A stretch of DNA of 21,744 nucleotides. Origin: a virus. Within the stretch, counting starts at the first letter, position 1, and each line of letters starts with the position of its first letter. Below the pieces are notes generated by a model that was not told the origin of the DNA, did no database searches, and saw only the letters and a program-made list of their open reading frames with translations. Where the stretch lies: the IMG/VR virus record IMGVR_UViG_3300027985_000977, positions 1 through 21,744 of that record; one strand, 5' to 3'. The position numbers were made by a program, and so were the translations under genes. This document shows positions 14,886 through 21,055 of this stretch, in pieces.

Positions 14886-15932
14886 ATGCTTCGACGTGCT
14901 CTGCTCACCCTGTCCGCAGTCGTCGCCCTGGCGCTGCCCTCCGTCGCCTTCGCCCAGGGCGCCTACGGTCCCGGAGCGTGCGGGCTGGAGACCACCAGGG
15001 TCGCTCTCTGCACCGGGGGCCCCGCCGGCCCCGTGAACCTCGAGGAGATCGACGGCAACCCGGTCGACGTGGGCGCCGGCGTGGCCGGGCTCGGGACCCT
15101 GCGGATCATCCTCGCCAGCGACGACGCGACCGCTCTGGCGATCGCTGCGATGGCGGCATGGGACCTGGACACCGGGATCGTCACGGCGACCACCCAGCGG
15201 GTGACCTTGGCCACCGACGATCCCGCTTCGGTGTCGCTGGTGACCATCGCCGGCTGGACGCTCGGCGGCGGGCTGGCAGACGCCACCACGCAGCGGGTCT
15301 ACGAGGCCGACGACTCGCTCTTGTCCGCCGGCGTCCAGGCGATCGCTGAGGCCGTGGCGGCCCCCGCCGGCCCGATCCCCCCCTCGGTAATGCTGTTCGG
15401 CGCCGACGACGGGATCGCTACTCGGGCGCTGGTCGCAGACACCGCAGGTGCGCTCACCGTGGCGGCGGCGCAGCTTCCGCCTGCTCGTGGGGCGCAGGCT
15501 CAGGCGGACTCGCTGAGCGTCGTGCAGGCCACGGCGGACGTGTGGGAGGTCAACCAGACGCAGATCGGGGGCAACACCATTGACGCAGGCGCTGGGGCGG
15601 ACTCGACCGGGACGCAGCGCGTTGTGGAGGCCAGCCGGGACGGATCTGCCTACTCGGGCGGGACCGTCACCCAGGGCGCCGGGGACGCCACGATCGCCGT
15701 GCGTGCGACCCGCAAGTGGGCGCTGGTCCAGAACGTTGACGCGGACGGAGCCTTGTGCGTGGCCCTTGGATCTACCACGAACGCGTGCGCCGACTGTCAC
15801 CTGCTGGACGCTGCGGCGGCCGCTGGCGAGTCCGGCGGCACTTGGCAGATCGGAGACTGGGGCGGGGCGATCTCCGTCTGCGCCCCCGACGCTGGGACCA
15901 CGATCTCGTATCGGGTCACCGAGGCCTACTGA
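14886..15932 (+). CDS. Secreted-type fibre-region protein with signal peptide, 348 aa
   Basis: The first 24 residues form a clear Sec signal peptide: MLRR, a hydrophobic core, and a 'SVAFA' cleavage site before Gln-Gly. This is unusual for a virion gene. The mature part has repeated motifs: 'VDVGAGVAGLGTLRIILASDD' near residue 60, 'TTQRVTLATDD' (102), 'TTQRVYEADD' (135), and 'IDAGAGADSTGTQRVVEAS' (232). The last 75 residues ('WALVQNVDADGALCVALG' onward) look like a beta-sandwich with four Cys (about 291-337) that could form disulphides in the periplasm. I do not recognise a named family. AGGAGG precedes ATG 14886, and the stop overlaps the next start. It could be a fibre, a decoration or an exported host-surface factor. 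Confidence 0.7.
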   Translation: MLRRALLTLSAVVALALPSVAFAQGAYGPGACGLETTRVALCTGGPAGPVNLEEIDGNPVDVGAGVAGLGTLRIILASDDATALAIAAMAAWDLDTGIVTATTQRVTLATDDPASVSLVTIAGWTLGGGLADATTQRVYEADDSLLSAGVQAIAEAVAAPAGPIPPSVMLFGADDGIATRALVADTAGALTVAAAQLPPARGAQAQADSLSVVQATADVWEVNQTQIGGNTIDAGAGADSTGTQRVVEASRDGSAYSGGTVTQGAGDATIAVRATRKWALVQNVDADGALCVALGSTTNACADCHLLDAAAAAGESGGTWQIGDWGGAISVCAPDAGTTISYRVTEAY

Positions 15933-16519
15933 TGCGCCGGACTACCGCTGGCTGGCTGATGGCCGCTGCGCTGCTCGGCATCTTCGCCATGGCCCAGATC
16001 TCGCAGCCCTTCCCCGCCCGGCTAGACATGCTCGGCGGGGTCCCGACCGTCGACTGGGTCCACCATGAGGTCCACGACGGGCACACGTTTCTGGCTACCG
16101 ATCTGCAGACGATCAACGCCGGAGTGCCCAATCGGACGGTGTGGACGCTGACGACGGCGGCCAATGCCGCCCACACACTCTGCGCAGTCACCGCCAACGG
16201 AGAGGTGGAGATCTACGTCAACAAGTCGCCTACCATCTCGGCGGCTGGCGTTCTGGGCGTTCCGGTCAACCTGGACACGGCGAGTTCAACTGCTCCCGTT
16301 ACCACCGTGCACCGCAACGTCACGCTGTCGGCGGACGGGACCAAGCACGGAGTCTGGCTTGTCGGGACTTCGGCGCCTGCGTCTCGTGTCGGCGGCGGCG
16401 TCCGACTCGGGCAAGAGTCGCTGATCGGTCCGTCCAGCACATACGCTGTAATTGCCGTAGCGACGAACAACGGCACCAAGGTGGCGATCGAGTGCTCTTG
16501 GTACGAGGAGGCCCCATGA
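15932..16519 (+). CDS. Beta-sandwich phage protein with signal peptide, 195 aa
   Basis: This gene starts at ATG 15932, overlapping the previous stop (ATGA). The N-terminus (MRRTTAGW, hydrophobic core to 'GIFAMA' before Gln-Ile) looks like a signal peptide or a single membrane anchor. The rest, 'VHHEVHDGHTFLATDLQ', 'NRTVWTLTTAANAAHTLCAV', and a C-terminal 'TYAVIAVATNNGTKVAIECSWYEE', resembles a beta-sandwich family of small phage surface proteins ('VHxGxxF...') that are normally unexported. Two Cys residues in the mature part could pair. The stop overlaps the next ATG. The fold family is tentative. Confidence 0.68.
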   Translation: MRRTTAGWLMAAALLGIFAMAQISQPFPARLDMLGGVPTVDWVHHEVHDGHTFLATDLQTINAGVPNRTVWTLTTAANAAHTLCAVTANGEVEIYVNKSPTISAAGVLGVPVNLDTASSTAPVTTVHRNVTLSADGTKHGVWLVGTSAPASRVGGGVRLGQESLIGPSSTYAVIAVATNNGTKVAIECSWYEEAP

Positions 16520-17679
16520 CCGCGCTGCGATCTCTAGCTTTGGCGCTCGCCCTGCTGCTCCCGGTCCCCGCCCTGGCCCAGGGCCTCGGGTGCCCGGGGA
16601 TCGCTCAGCCGTGCGCAGCGACGACACCGGCCCCGACCGAAGACACGGTCTATGTCTACCCGGTCGTTGCGCAGTCCAGCCCAGGCGGGCTCGGCTCGCT
16701 GGCAATGTCCGCCGTCGAGACCGTCCGCTTCCTCATGGACGACCATGCCACCTACTCGGGCCCCGGCTGGACGCTGATCGAGGCCCGCAGCGACGGCGCC
16801 CGAGAGATCCCGGCGACGGCCAGCGATCTGGACAGCCTGGCCACGGCCGTCTCGTGGAAGGGCGACGGCTCCGGGCTCGCAGCAGGCGACTGGGTTGTGC
16901 TGCGGTCTGCTGCCAGTGTTGAGGCCGCCGGCAGGTTCATGGGCTACTTTGAGATCGGGGCCAACGACACTTGGAACTACTGGCTGTTCCCGAACGACGA
17001 CTTCACGGCTCAGGGGGCCGGCAATCAGAGCCCGCCGACGACGGGTGACGGTCTCCCGGCCAGCCCCTACGTCGTGGGCAACGGCGCCTCGCTAGCAGCG
17101 ATCACGACCTACACCGGGGCCGGCGACCTGCACATCGCGGCCACTGCGGCGGGCATGTCGTGGATCCGCGACGACGGGTCCAGCAACATCGACTGGATGT
17201 ACCTGGGCCATGCACCGGCCGTCTCTGGCACGGTAGGAGGCGCAGCCGACGACGCCCGGCCTTGGGTCGTGCTGGGCAACGGGCAGGCCAACGTCTACGC
17301 GTCCGTTGGCGGCGGAGGTGCCTACTGGTGCCGCACGGACTACGCAGCGGCCGCCGTGGTCTGCGGGACCAAGGGCGACACGGCCAACGGAGCGACCTAC
17401 TTTCAAGCGACGGCGACCACGCAGCCGACCGCCAACCGCTGGCAGATGCTGGAACTCCCGCTGGTCTTCCTCGACACCGGCGACACCCAGATGCTGGCGC
17501 CGAACAAGCGGCTCGCGGTGGGCATCTCGCAGCTCGTGGACGGCGGCGCCAACCCGTACCGAACCACGATCTCCAGCGACGGCTACACCACCGGCGACCC
17601 CGACTGGGCGTGCTGGTCCACTGCCGCCGCCTATGGCCCGGTCTGCCTGCGCAGCGACGGCGTGACGGCCTGGCCATGA
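16516..17679 (+). CDS. Fibre-like protein with signal peptide, 387 aa
   Basis: The real start is ATG 16516, within a longer frame; it overlaps the preceding stop. 'MTALRSLALALALLLPVPALA' followed by Gln-Gly is a good Sec signal peptide. The mature protein has two Cys near its start, then 'DDHATYSGPGWTLIEARSDG', 'AGDWVVLRSAASVEAAGRFMGYFEI', 'WNYWLFPNDDFTAQG' and 'RWQMLELPLVFLDTGDT'. These strand-rich Trp/Tyr/Gly patterns resemble distal fibre or receptor-binding proteins I have seen in marine and soil phages, but no named family is assigned. The C-terminal third contains several Cys. It is followed by an overlapping ATGA at 17676. Confidence 0.68.
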   Translation: MTALRSLALALALLLPVPALAQGLGCPGIAQPCAATTPAPTEDTVYVYPVVAQSSPGGLGSLAMSAVETVRFLMDDHATYSGPGWTLIEARSDGAREIPATASDLDSLATAVSWKGDGSGLAAGDWVVLRSAASVEAAGRFMGYFEIGANDTWNYWLFPNDDFTAQGAGNQSPPTTGDGLPASPYVVGNGASLAAITTYTGAGDLHIAATAAGMSWIRDDGSSNIDWMYLGHAPAVSGTVGGAADDARPWVVLGNGQANVYASVGGGGAYWCRTDYAAAAVVCGTKGDTANGATYFQATATTQPTANRWQMLELPLVFLDTGDTQMLAPNKRLAVGISQLVDGGANPYRTTISSDGYTTGDPDWACWSTAAAYGPVCLRSDGVTAWP

Positions 17680-17756
17680 GGCGCGGGCCTCTGGACGGGC
17701 CAGACGAGCCCGAGGACCTGCGGCGACTGGTGGCCAGTGCGCAGGGGAACGTGCGC

Positions 17757-17784
17757 TTGCTGGCTCGCCCTTGCGTGCTACACT
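17757..17784 (+). promoter_or_regulatory. Candidate extended -10 promoter before acb2-like gene
   Basis: TTGCTG (17757-17762), a 16-base spacer, and TACACT (17779-17784) preceded by TGC make an extended -10 box. Transcription would start near 17791, about 23 bases before ATG 17814. It lies inside the possible N-terminal extension of the same frame, which argues that the shorter start is used at least from this promoter. The -35 match is only three of six. Confidence 0.4.
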
Positions 17785-17813
17785 GTCTCCCGGACCACAC
17801 TGGAGGAAGCGCC

Positions 17814-18218
17814 ATGCAACGAGAGATCAAGCACCATCACGACGGCCAGGGCCTCACCGAGCTTTGCCACGTCTACGCCGTCGACCCCCCGCACCCGGTC
17901 AACGGGGCGCATCACGAGTACCGGATCGACCGAGAACTGAGCCAAGAAGACCTGCGAGAGGGCTGCGGGGTCTCCGTGTGTGCCGGCTGGATCCAGTTCC
18001 AGCGCGGCCCGCGCACCGCTTCCGACTCAACTCCGGGCACGCTTGACGGCGCCTTGCTGTCCGTGCTGATCGACCGGTTCGAGTCGTTCCAGTCCGGCCC
18101 ATTCGCCTGCCCCGAGAACGGCGAGACCCTCGGTCACCTGCGCGCCGCCCTGGACTGCATGATCGCCCGTGCACGCGAGCGAGCTAGCCGCGGGGTGCTC
18201 GGTAAGAACGCCAAGTGA
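17814..18218 (+). CDS. Acb2/Tad1-like cyclic nucleotide sponge (anti-CBASS/anti-Thoeris type)
   Basis: This 134-aa protein has the signature I associate with the Acb2/Tad1 family: 'HHEYRID' (33-39), 'IQFQRGP' (60-66), 'LLSVLIDRFESFQSGPFACPEN' (81-102) and 'RARERASRGVLG' (119-130). Characterised members bind the second messengers made by CBASS or Thoeris (cyclic di/trinucleotides, gcADPR-type molecules), so the host defence effector is not activated. ATG 17814 has GGAGGAA upstream and a candidate promoter before it. The frame is also open back to ATG 17676, giving a possible 180-aa form that overlaps the fibre stop. The first 30 residues (with HHH) differ from the family pattern I recall. Which messenger it binds cannot be read from sequence. 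Confidence 0.72.
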   Translation: MQREIKHHHDGQGLTELCHVYAVDPPHPVNGAHHEYRIDRELSQEDLREGCGVSVCAGWIQFQRGPRTASDSTPGTLDGALLSVLIDRFESFQSGPFACPENGETLGHLRAALDCMIARARERASRGVLGKNAK

Positions 18219-18235
18219 GCGCCTATGGAGGCCCG

Positions 18236-18370
18236 ATGACTTGCAACCGCTGCGTGCTCTGGGCCCCGTGGCCGTGGCGCTGGCTGATCGAGGCGCTCCC
18301 ATTCAACGGCGCCTTCTTCGCCTACGAGGGGGGCTACTGGCCCGCTCTCTGGCACTGGATGCGAGGATGA
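18236..18370 (+). CDS. Trp-rich 44-aa small protein
   Basis: A 44-codon ORF lies exactly between the sponge gene and the next gene. It starts at ATG 18236 with GGAGG (18227-18231) four bases upstream, and its TGA overlaps the following ATG (18367). The product has seven Trp residues, including 'VLWAPWPWRWLIEALPF' and 'YWPALWHWM', and two Cys near the start. It has amphipathic, membrane-active character but no long clean transmembrane segment. The function is unknown. The coupled position supports translation; composition alone would not. Confidence 0.5.
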   Translation: MTCNRCVLWAPWPWRWLIEALPFNGAFFAYEGGYWPALWHWMRG

Positions 18371-18663
18371 TCCAAGACACCATGCGGCGCACTGTCGAGT
18401 GGATGCAGAGCCACGGGTTCAAGACGACCGACTCCGGCGACGGGGCGCAGAACGTGGCTGCTGGGATGGGCTGCGCGATCGACCGGCCCCACGTCTTCGC
18501 GACAGTCTCCCCGGCGGACCTAGTCAGCGAGGCTGACCGGCTGTGCGTGCTGGCGAGCGTGGAGGGAATGGGCGGGACAGTGGAGGCCACTTACAGCCCG
18601 GACGACGGGATCGCCGTGGTCTGCCTCTTCGGCGTGCGTGACTCCGACTGGACGGCCCCATGA
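18367..18663 (+). CDS. Conserved phage protein of unknown function, 98 aa
   Basis: This gene starts at ATG 18367, overlapping the previous TGA. The 98-aa product begins 'MIQDTMRRTVEWMQSHGFKTTDSGDG' and contains 'AAGMGCAIDRPHVFATVSPADLVSEADRLCVLA' and 'VEATYSPDDGIAVVCLFGV'. I recall similar short proteins with 'HGFxTTDSGDG' and 'DxPHVF' from other phages, but no function is known to me. It is soluble, alpha/beta in pattern. Its last four bases overlap the endolysin start (ATGA at 18660). A link to the neighbouring anti-defence gene is possible but only by location. Confidence 0.72.
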   Translation: MIQDTMRRTVEWMQSHGFKTTDSGDGAQNVAAGMGCAIDRPHVFATVSPADLVSEADRLCVLASVEGMGGTVEATYSPDDGIAVVCLFGVRDSDWTAP

Positions 18664-19379
18664 CCTACCCAACCGGCTCCGGCCCCCTCGGCCTTCCAGA
18701 CCTATCCCGCACCCTGCCCGACGTGCGAGCCGCTGGCGAGGCGGTCGTGGCCTGGGCCCTGGCGCAGTGGGAGCAGGGGATCCGCGACCGGCCCGAGGAC
18801 TACGACCGGATCACACCCTACCTGCGGGCGGTGGGCGACGCTCGGGACTACCCTGCCCGCAGCAAGGGGCGGGACTACGCGTGGTGCGGGGCCTTCGCTG
18901 CGGCGGCCTGGCGCTCCGTCGGGCTCCACCCGACGCTGGCAAAGCACCTGTTCCCCAGCACCTACCGCCTCGCCCTCTTCGGGCAGTACCGCACCGACCG
19001 GCGCCTCTGGCCCAGCGACCGGGTGACCCTGCCCGGTGGCGAGCGGCTGAGCCTGCGGGACCTTCACGCCGGGGCCCCCCGCTACTGCGAGGTGGTGCCG
19101 CCCGGGGCTCGCCCTCGGCTGCCGCTGCGCCCGGGCGACGTGTGCTGCGTCGGGGCAGTGGACGGGCCATGGTGGGGCTCGCACGTCGTCCTGGTGGACT
19201 CGCTGACCGCCCTGGCCCAGGACTCGTTCCTGACCCTCGAGGGCAACGGCGTCGGGGAACTCGGCGCCGGGCTGGGGCGTTGCGAGGGTGTGGTGCGCAA
19301 CAGCCGGTCCCTGGCCAGCGTGCGCCTGCATCTCCGCCCAAGCCCTTGGGATCTTGTGCCGGAGCTGGCATACTCTTGA
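18660..19379 (+). CDS. Endolysin, CHAP/NlpC-P60-type peptidase or amidase
   Basis: This 239-aa protein has a Cys-His-Asn arrangement typical of CHAP-like papain-fold cell-wall hydrolases: Cys76 in 'YAWCGAFAAAAW', a 'LRPGDVCCVG' strand (156-164), His175 in 'WWGSHVVLVDS', and Asn196 in 'LEGNGVG'. It would cut peptide bonds or the amide bond in peptidoglycan. No signal peptide is visible, so it needs the holin to reach the wall. The N-terminal 70 residues are helical and Arg/Asp-rich. It overlaps the previous gene (ATGA) and precedes the holin/spanin genes, which confirms a lysis cassette. The substrate bond cannot be assigned from sequence. Confidence 0.75.
   Translation: MTYPTGSGPLGLPDLSRTLPDVRAAGEAVVAWALAQWEQGIRDRPEDYDRITPYLRAVGDARDYPARSKGRDYAWCGAFAAAAWRSVGLHPTLAKHLFPSTYRLALFGQYRTDRRLWPSDRVTLPGGERLSLRDLHAGAPRYCEVVPPGARPRLPLRPGDVCCVGAVDGPWWGSHVVLVDSLTALAQDSFLTLEGNGVGELGAGLGRCEGVVRNSRSLASVRLHLRPSPWDLVPELAYS
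19346..19374 (+). promoter_or_regulatory. Candidate promoter before holin-side lysis genes
   Basis: TTGGGA (19346-19351), a 17-base spacer and CATACT (19369-19374) with an upstream TGG form an extended -10-type promoter at the end of the endolysin gene. The start would be near 19381. A 5-bp hairpin GCCGC/GCGGC (19384-19397) follows almost at once, then GGGGG as ribosome binding site of the next gene. Confidence 0.4.
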
Positions 19380-19383
19380 CGAG

Positions 19384-19397
19384 GCCGCAACCGCGGC
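19384..19397 (+). promoter_or_regulatory. 5' leader hairpin before TM/coiled-coil gene
   Basis: GCCGC (19384-19388) pairs with GCGGC (19393-19397) around AACC, five bases before the GGGGG ribosome binding site. It repeats the hairpin-then-RBS arrangement of the capsid, sheath and tube genes. Confidence 0.35.
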
Positions 19398-19410
19398 GAC
19401 TGGGGGTTCC

Positions 19411-19770
19411 ATGAAGGACGCAGACGCCGCGCAGAGATCGCAGACGCAGGCGGTCGGATGGCCGACTCTCGCGGGGCTCGCCCTCGCCGTCATCGGTTCT
19501 ATCTCCGGGCTGCTGCTCTTCACCGCCGACGGGCGCTACGTTCGCCCCGCCGAGGCGCGTGAGGTGGCCAAGGACGTAGTACAGGCCGAGGCGCAGAGCA
19601 AGTCCGAAGCGGCCGACGTCGAGCGCGTCAACCGCAACGAGCACGAGGCCATCCGCCGCGAGATCACCGAGCGGCTCACCCGCATCGAGGAACGCCAGGG
19701 CGCCATCACCCGCGCCCTGGAGAAGCTCCAGGCAAACATCGAGCGCATGCACCAGAGGAGAGATCGATGA
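19411..19770 (+). CDS. Lysis-cassette TM plus coiled-coil protein
   Basis: This 119-aa protein starts at ATG 19411. It has one membrane segment at about residues 18-37 ('PTLAGLALAVIGSISGLLLF') and a long charged helix from about 60 to 115 with 'IRREITERLTRIEERQGAITRALEKLQANIERM', a good coiled coil. That layout fits an inner-membrane lysis accessory, for example a holin partner or an additional i-spanin-like protein. It is unlike XhlA, where the order is coiled coil then TM. It overlaps the holin candidate by four bases. The exact role is unresolved. Confidence 0.65.
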   Translation: MKDADAAQRSQTQAVGWPTLAGLALAVIGSISGLLLFTADGRYVRPAEAREVAKDVVQAEAQSKSEAADVERVNRNEHEAIRREITERLTRIEERQGAITRALEKLQANIERMHQRRDR

Positions 19771-20270
19771 GCAAGACCACCCGCAGCGCCCTCGTCGGAG
19801 GCGCCGCAATCCTGTCCATGGCCTTTTTCTGCGCCGTCGCCTTCGGGCAGGTGGCCATCCCGCAGCCCGTGGCGGACGTGGCGGCCAACGTGCCCGCAGC
19901 GGGCGCTGATCCCGGCCTGGCGGACCTCCTGAGCGGGGTGGGCGACGTCTACGCCGGCTTCCGCACGGGCGTCTTGGCGGGCCTCGTGGCGCTCGTCATG
20001 CTGCTCACCCGAATCGCCCGCACCTCGATCGGCGGCAAGCTCTTGGAGCGGCTGCCCTCGAACTGGCGCTGGTCGGTGCCCGCTGCGCTGGGGCTCATCC
20101 TGGCCGTGCTCATCGGGATCCAGTCGGGGCAGCCCTGGTATCAGATCGCCTCGGACGCCATGATGCTGATCGCTGCGGCCATCGGCGGCCACCACTGGCT
20201 CAGCGACGTGGCGGGCAAGGGCAGGGCAGCGGCGAAGGCCGAGCCCCCGGCGCCCCCGGCCGAGGGCTGA
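19767..20270 (+). CDS. Putative holin, 3-4 TM segments
   Basis: This 167-aa protein has hydrophobic segments at about residues 8-28 (possibly a cleavable signal ending 'AVAFG' before Gln), 66-83 ('TGVLAGLVALVMLLTRI'), 103-119 ('SVPAALGLILAVLIGIQ') and 127-145 ('IASDAMMLIAAAIGGHHWL'). The C-terminus is short, basic and Pro/Ala-rich, as in many holins. Position between endolysin and spanin genes supports a holin that releases the endolysin. If the first segment is cleaved, three TMs remain (class I topology). It overlaps the preceding gene with ATGA. The sequence alone does not prove hole formation. Confidence 0.68.
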   Translation: MSKTTRSALVGGAAILSMAFFCAVAFGQVAIPQPVADVAANVPAAGADPGLADLLSGVGDVYAGFRTGVLAGLVALVMLLTRIARTSIGGKLLERLPSNWRWSVPAALGLILAVLIGIQSGQPWYQIASDAMMLIAAAIGGHHWLSDVAGKGRAAAKAEPPAPPAEG

Positions 20271-20273
20271 CGC

Positions 20274-20597
20274 GTGACCGCCGATCTGATCATGGCGTTG
20301 CTCTTCGCCCTGGCGGCGGGCGCCGCTGGTGTCTGGGGCTGGATGGAGCGCGCCTCCCGGCTGAGGCTCCAGGCGGCGGCCGCGGACGCTGAGCAGCGGG
20401 CCGAGGCCGCCCTCGTGGCGCAGGGGGCAGCCGAGGCTCAGGCCGAGCTCGAGCTGGCCCGCAACGACATGGAGGACCTCGACGATGATGCCTTCGCTGC
20501 AGCTGTTGATGCTGCTGACGCTCGCCTCGGCCTGTCCGGCGCTCGCCCTCGCTCAGACCTCGCAGGGCTCGCCCGGCGGGAGGGTCTCGTCCACTGA
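20274..20597 (+). CDS. i-spanin-like protein (Rz-type)
   Basis: A 107-aa product from GTG 20274, three bases after the holin stop. It has a single N-terminal TM ('LIMALLFALAAGAAGVWGW', about 5-23) and then an Ala/Glu-rich helix 'RLQAAAADAEQRAEAALVAQGAAEAQAELELARNDM', the layout of Rz-type inner-membrane spanins. Its final 113 bases are overlapped in the +1 frame by the next gene, the arrangement known from Rz/Rz1. No clear Shine-Dalgarno is visible, so coupling to the holin is likely. Confidence 0.6.
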   Translation: MTADLIMALLFALAAGAAGVWGWMERASRLRLQAAAADAEQRAEAALVAQGAAEAQAELELARNDMEDLDDDAFAAAVDAADARLGLSGARPRSDLAGLARREGLVH

Positions 20598-20976
20598 GGC
20601 GGCCCTTGCCCTGGCCGGCGTGGATCCACCCGAGCTTGAGCCCGTCCCCGCCGTGGAACCCAGCCCCCCGGCCCTCGTCCCCACGCGCTGCGACGCGTCA
20701 GGGGTCTGCCACGTCGCCCGCCCCCGGCTCGAGCGCCTTCTTCTGGCCGCCACGGTGGAACTGCCCGGCTGCCAGGAGCGGCTACGGGAGGATGGCGAGC
20801 GCCTGGTGTCCCTTCGGCGTGACCTCCTGGTGAGCGCCAGGGAGGCGGCTACGGCGGGACAGCGGATGGAGGCAGACGGTCCCCCGCCGTGGGGCTGGGT
20901 AGCCGTGGGGGGCGTGACGGGGGCGCTTCTGGGGGCTGCGGTGGCGATCCTGGCGGTGAAGGCGGCGAAGCCCTGA
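20485..20976 (+). CDS. Overlapping o-/u-spanin-like protein, signal peptide plus C-terminal TM
   Basis: This 163-aa protein starts at ATG 20485, nine bases after GGAGG, inside the i-spanin-like gene in the +1 frame. Its N-terminus is a signal peptide ('LLMLLTLASACPALALA' then Gln). Cys17 in 'LASAC' is a weak lipobox; the alternative is ordinary cleavage after 'LALA'. A Pro-rich section (48-66, 'DPPELEPVPAVEPSPPALVP') resembles Rz1-type outer spanins. A helical part with Cys69, Cys75 and Cys96 follows. The C-terminal 'WVAVGGVTGALLGAAVAILAVKA' (138-160) is a TM segment, as in one-piece u-spanins. The last codons AAG CCC TGA are part of an 18-bp direct repeat, and a terminator follows. Confidence 0.6.
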   Translation: MMPSLQLLMLLTLASACPALALAQTSQGSPGGRVSSTEAALALAGVDPPELEPVPAVEPSPPALVPTRCDASGVCHVARPRLERLLLAATVELPGCQERLREDGERLVSLRRDLLVSAREAATAGQRMEADGPPPWGWVAVGGVTGALLGAAVAILAVKAAKP

Positions 20977-20985
20977 CGCGAGAAG
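20968..20985 (+). repeat. 18-bp direct repeat, copy 1
   Basis: AAGCCCTGACGCGAGAAG occurs here, spanning the stop codon of the last lysis gene and the first bases of the terminator stem. An identical copy is at 21083-21100, starting 115 bases later. Confidence 0.9.
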
Positions 20986-21012
20986 AGCCGCCCTGGCCGA
21001 GGCGGCTCTTCT
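20981..21012 (+). terminator. Hairpin terminator of the late/lysis operon, probably bidirectional
   Basis: AGAAGAGCCGCC (20981-20992) pairs perfectly with GGCGGCTCTTCT (21001-21012), 12 bp, with an 8-base loop. The outer part of the stem is A-rich on the left and T-rich on the right (CTCTTCTT), so it could act on both strands. It starts four bases after the last + strand stop. No long U tract follows. Confidence 0.75.
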
Positions 21013-21049
21013 TGGCGCCGCATTTGCGGGGCCGCATTGGCGCTGTAGC
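20981..21049 (-). ncRNA. Hypothetical short RNA between promoter and terminator
   Basis: A transcript from the minus-strand promoter at 21084-21056 to the bidirectional hairpin would be about 70 bases. It contains a small inverted repeat CCGCA/TGCGG (21018-21029) and the terminator stem, whose sequence is complementary to the 3' end of the late mRNA. This rests only on promoter and hairpin recognition. Confidence 0.2.
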
Positions 21050-21055
21050 CAGGGC

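Noticed and set aside
12984-15800. Long minus-strand ORF (938 codons) opposite wedge and fibre genes
   Set aside because: Same reason: repetitive shadow composition, no RBS, and recognised genes on the other strand.
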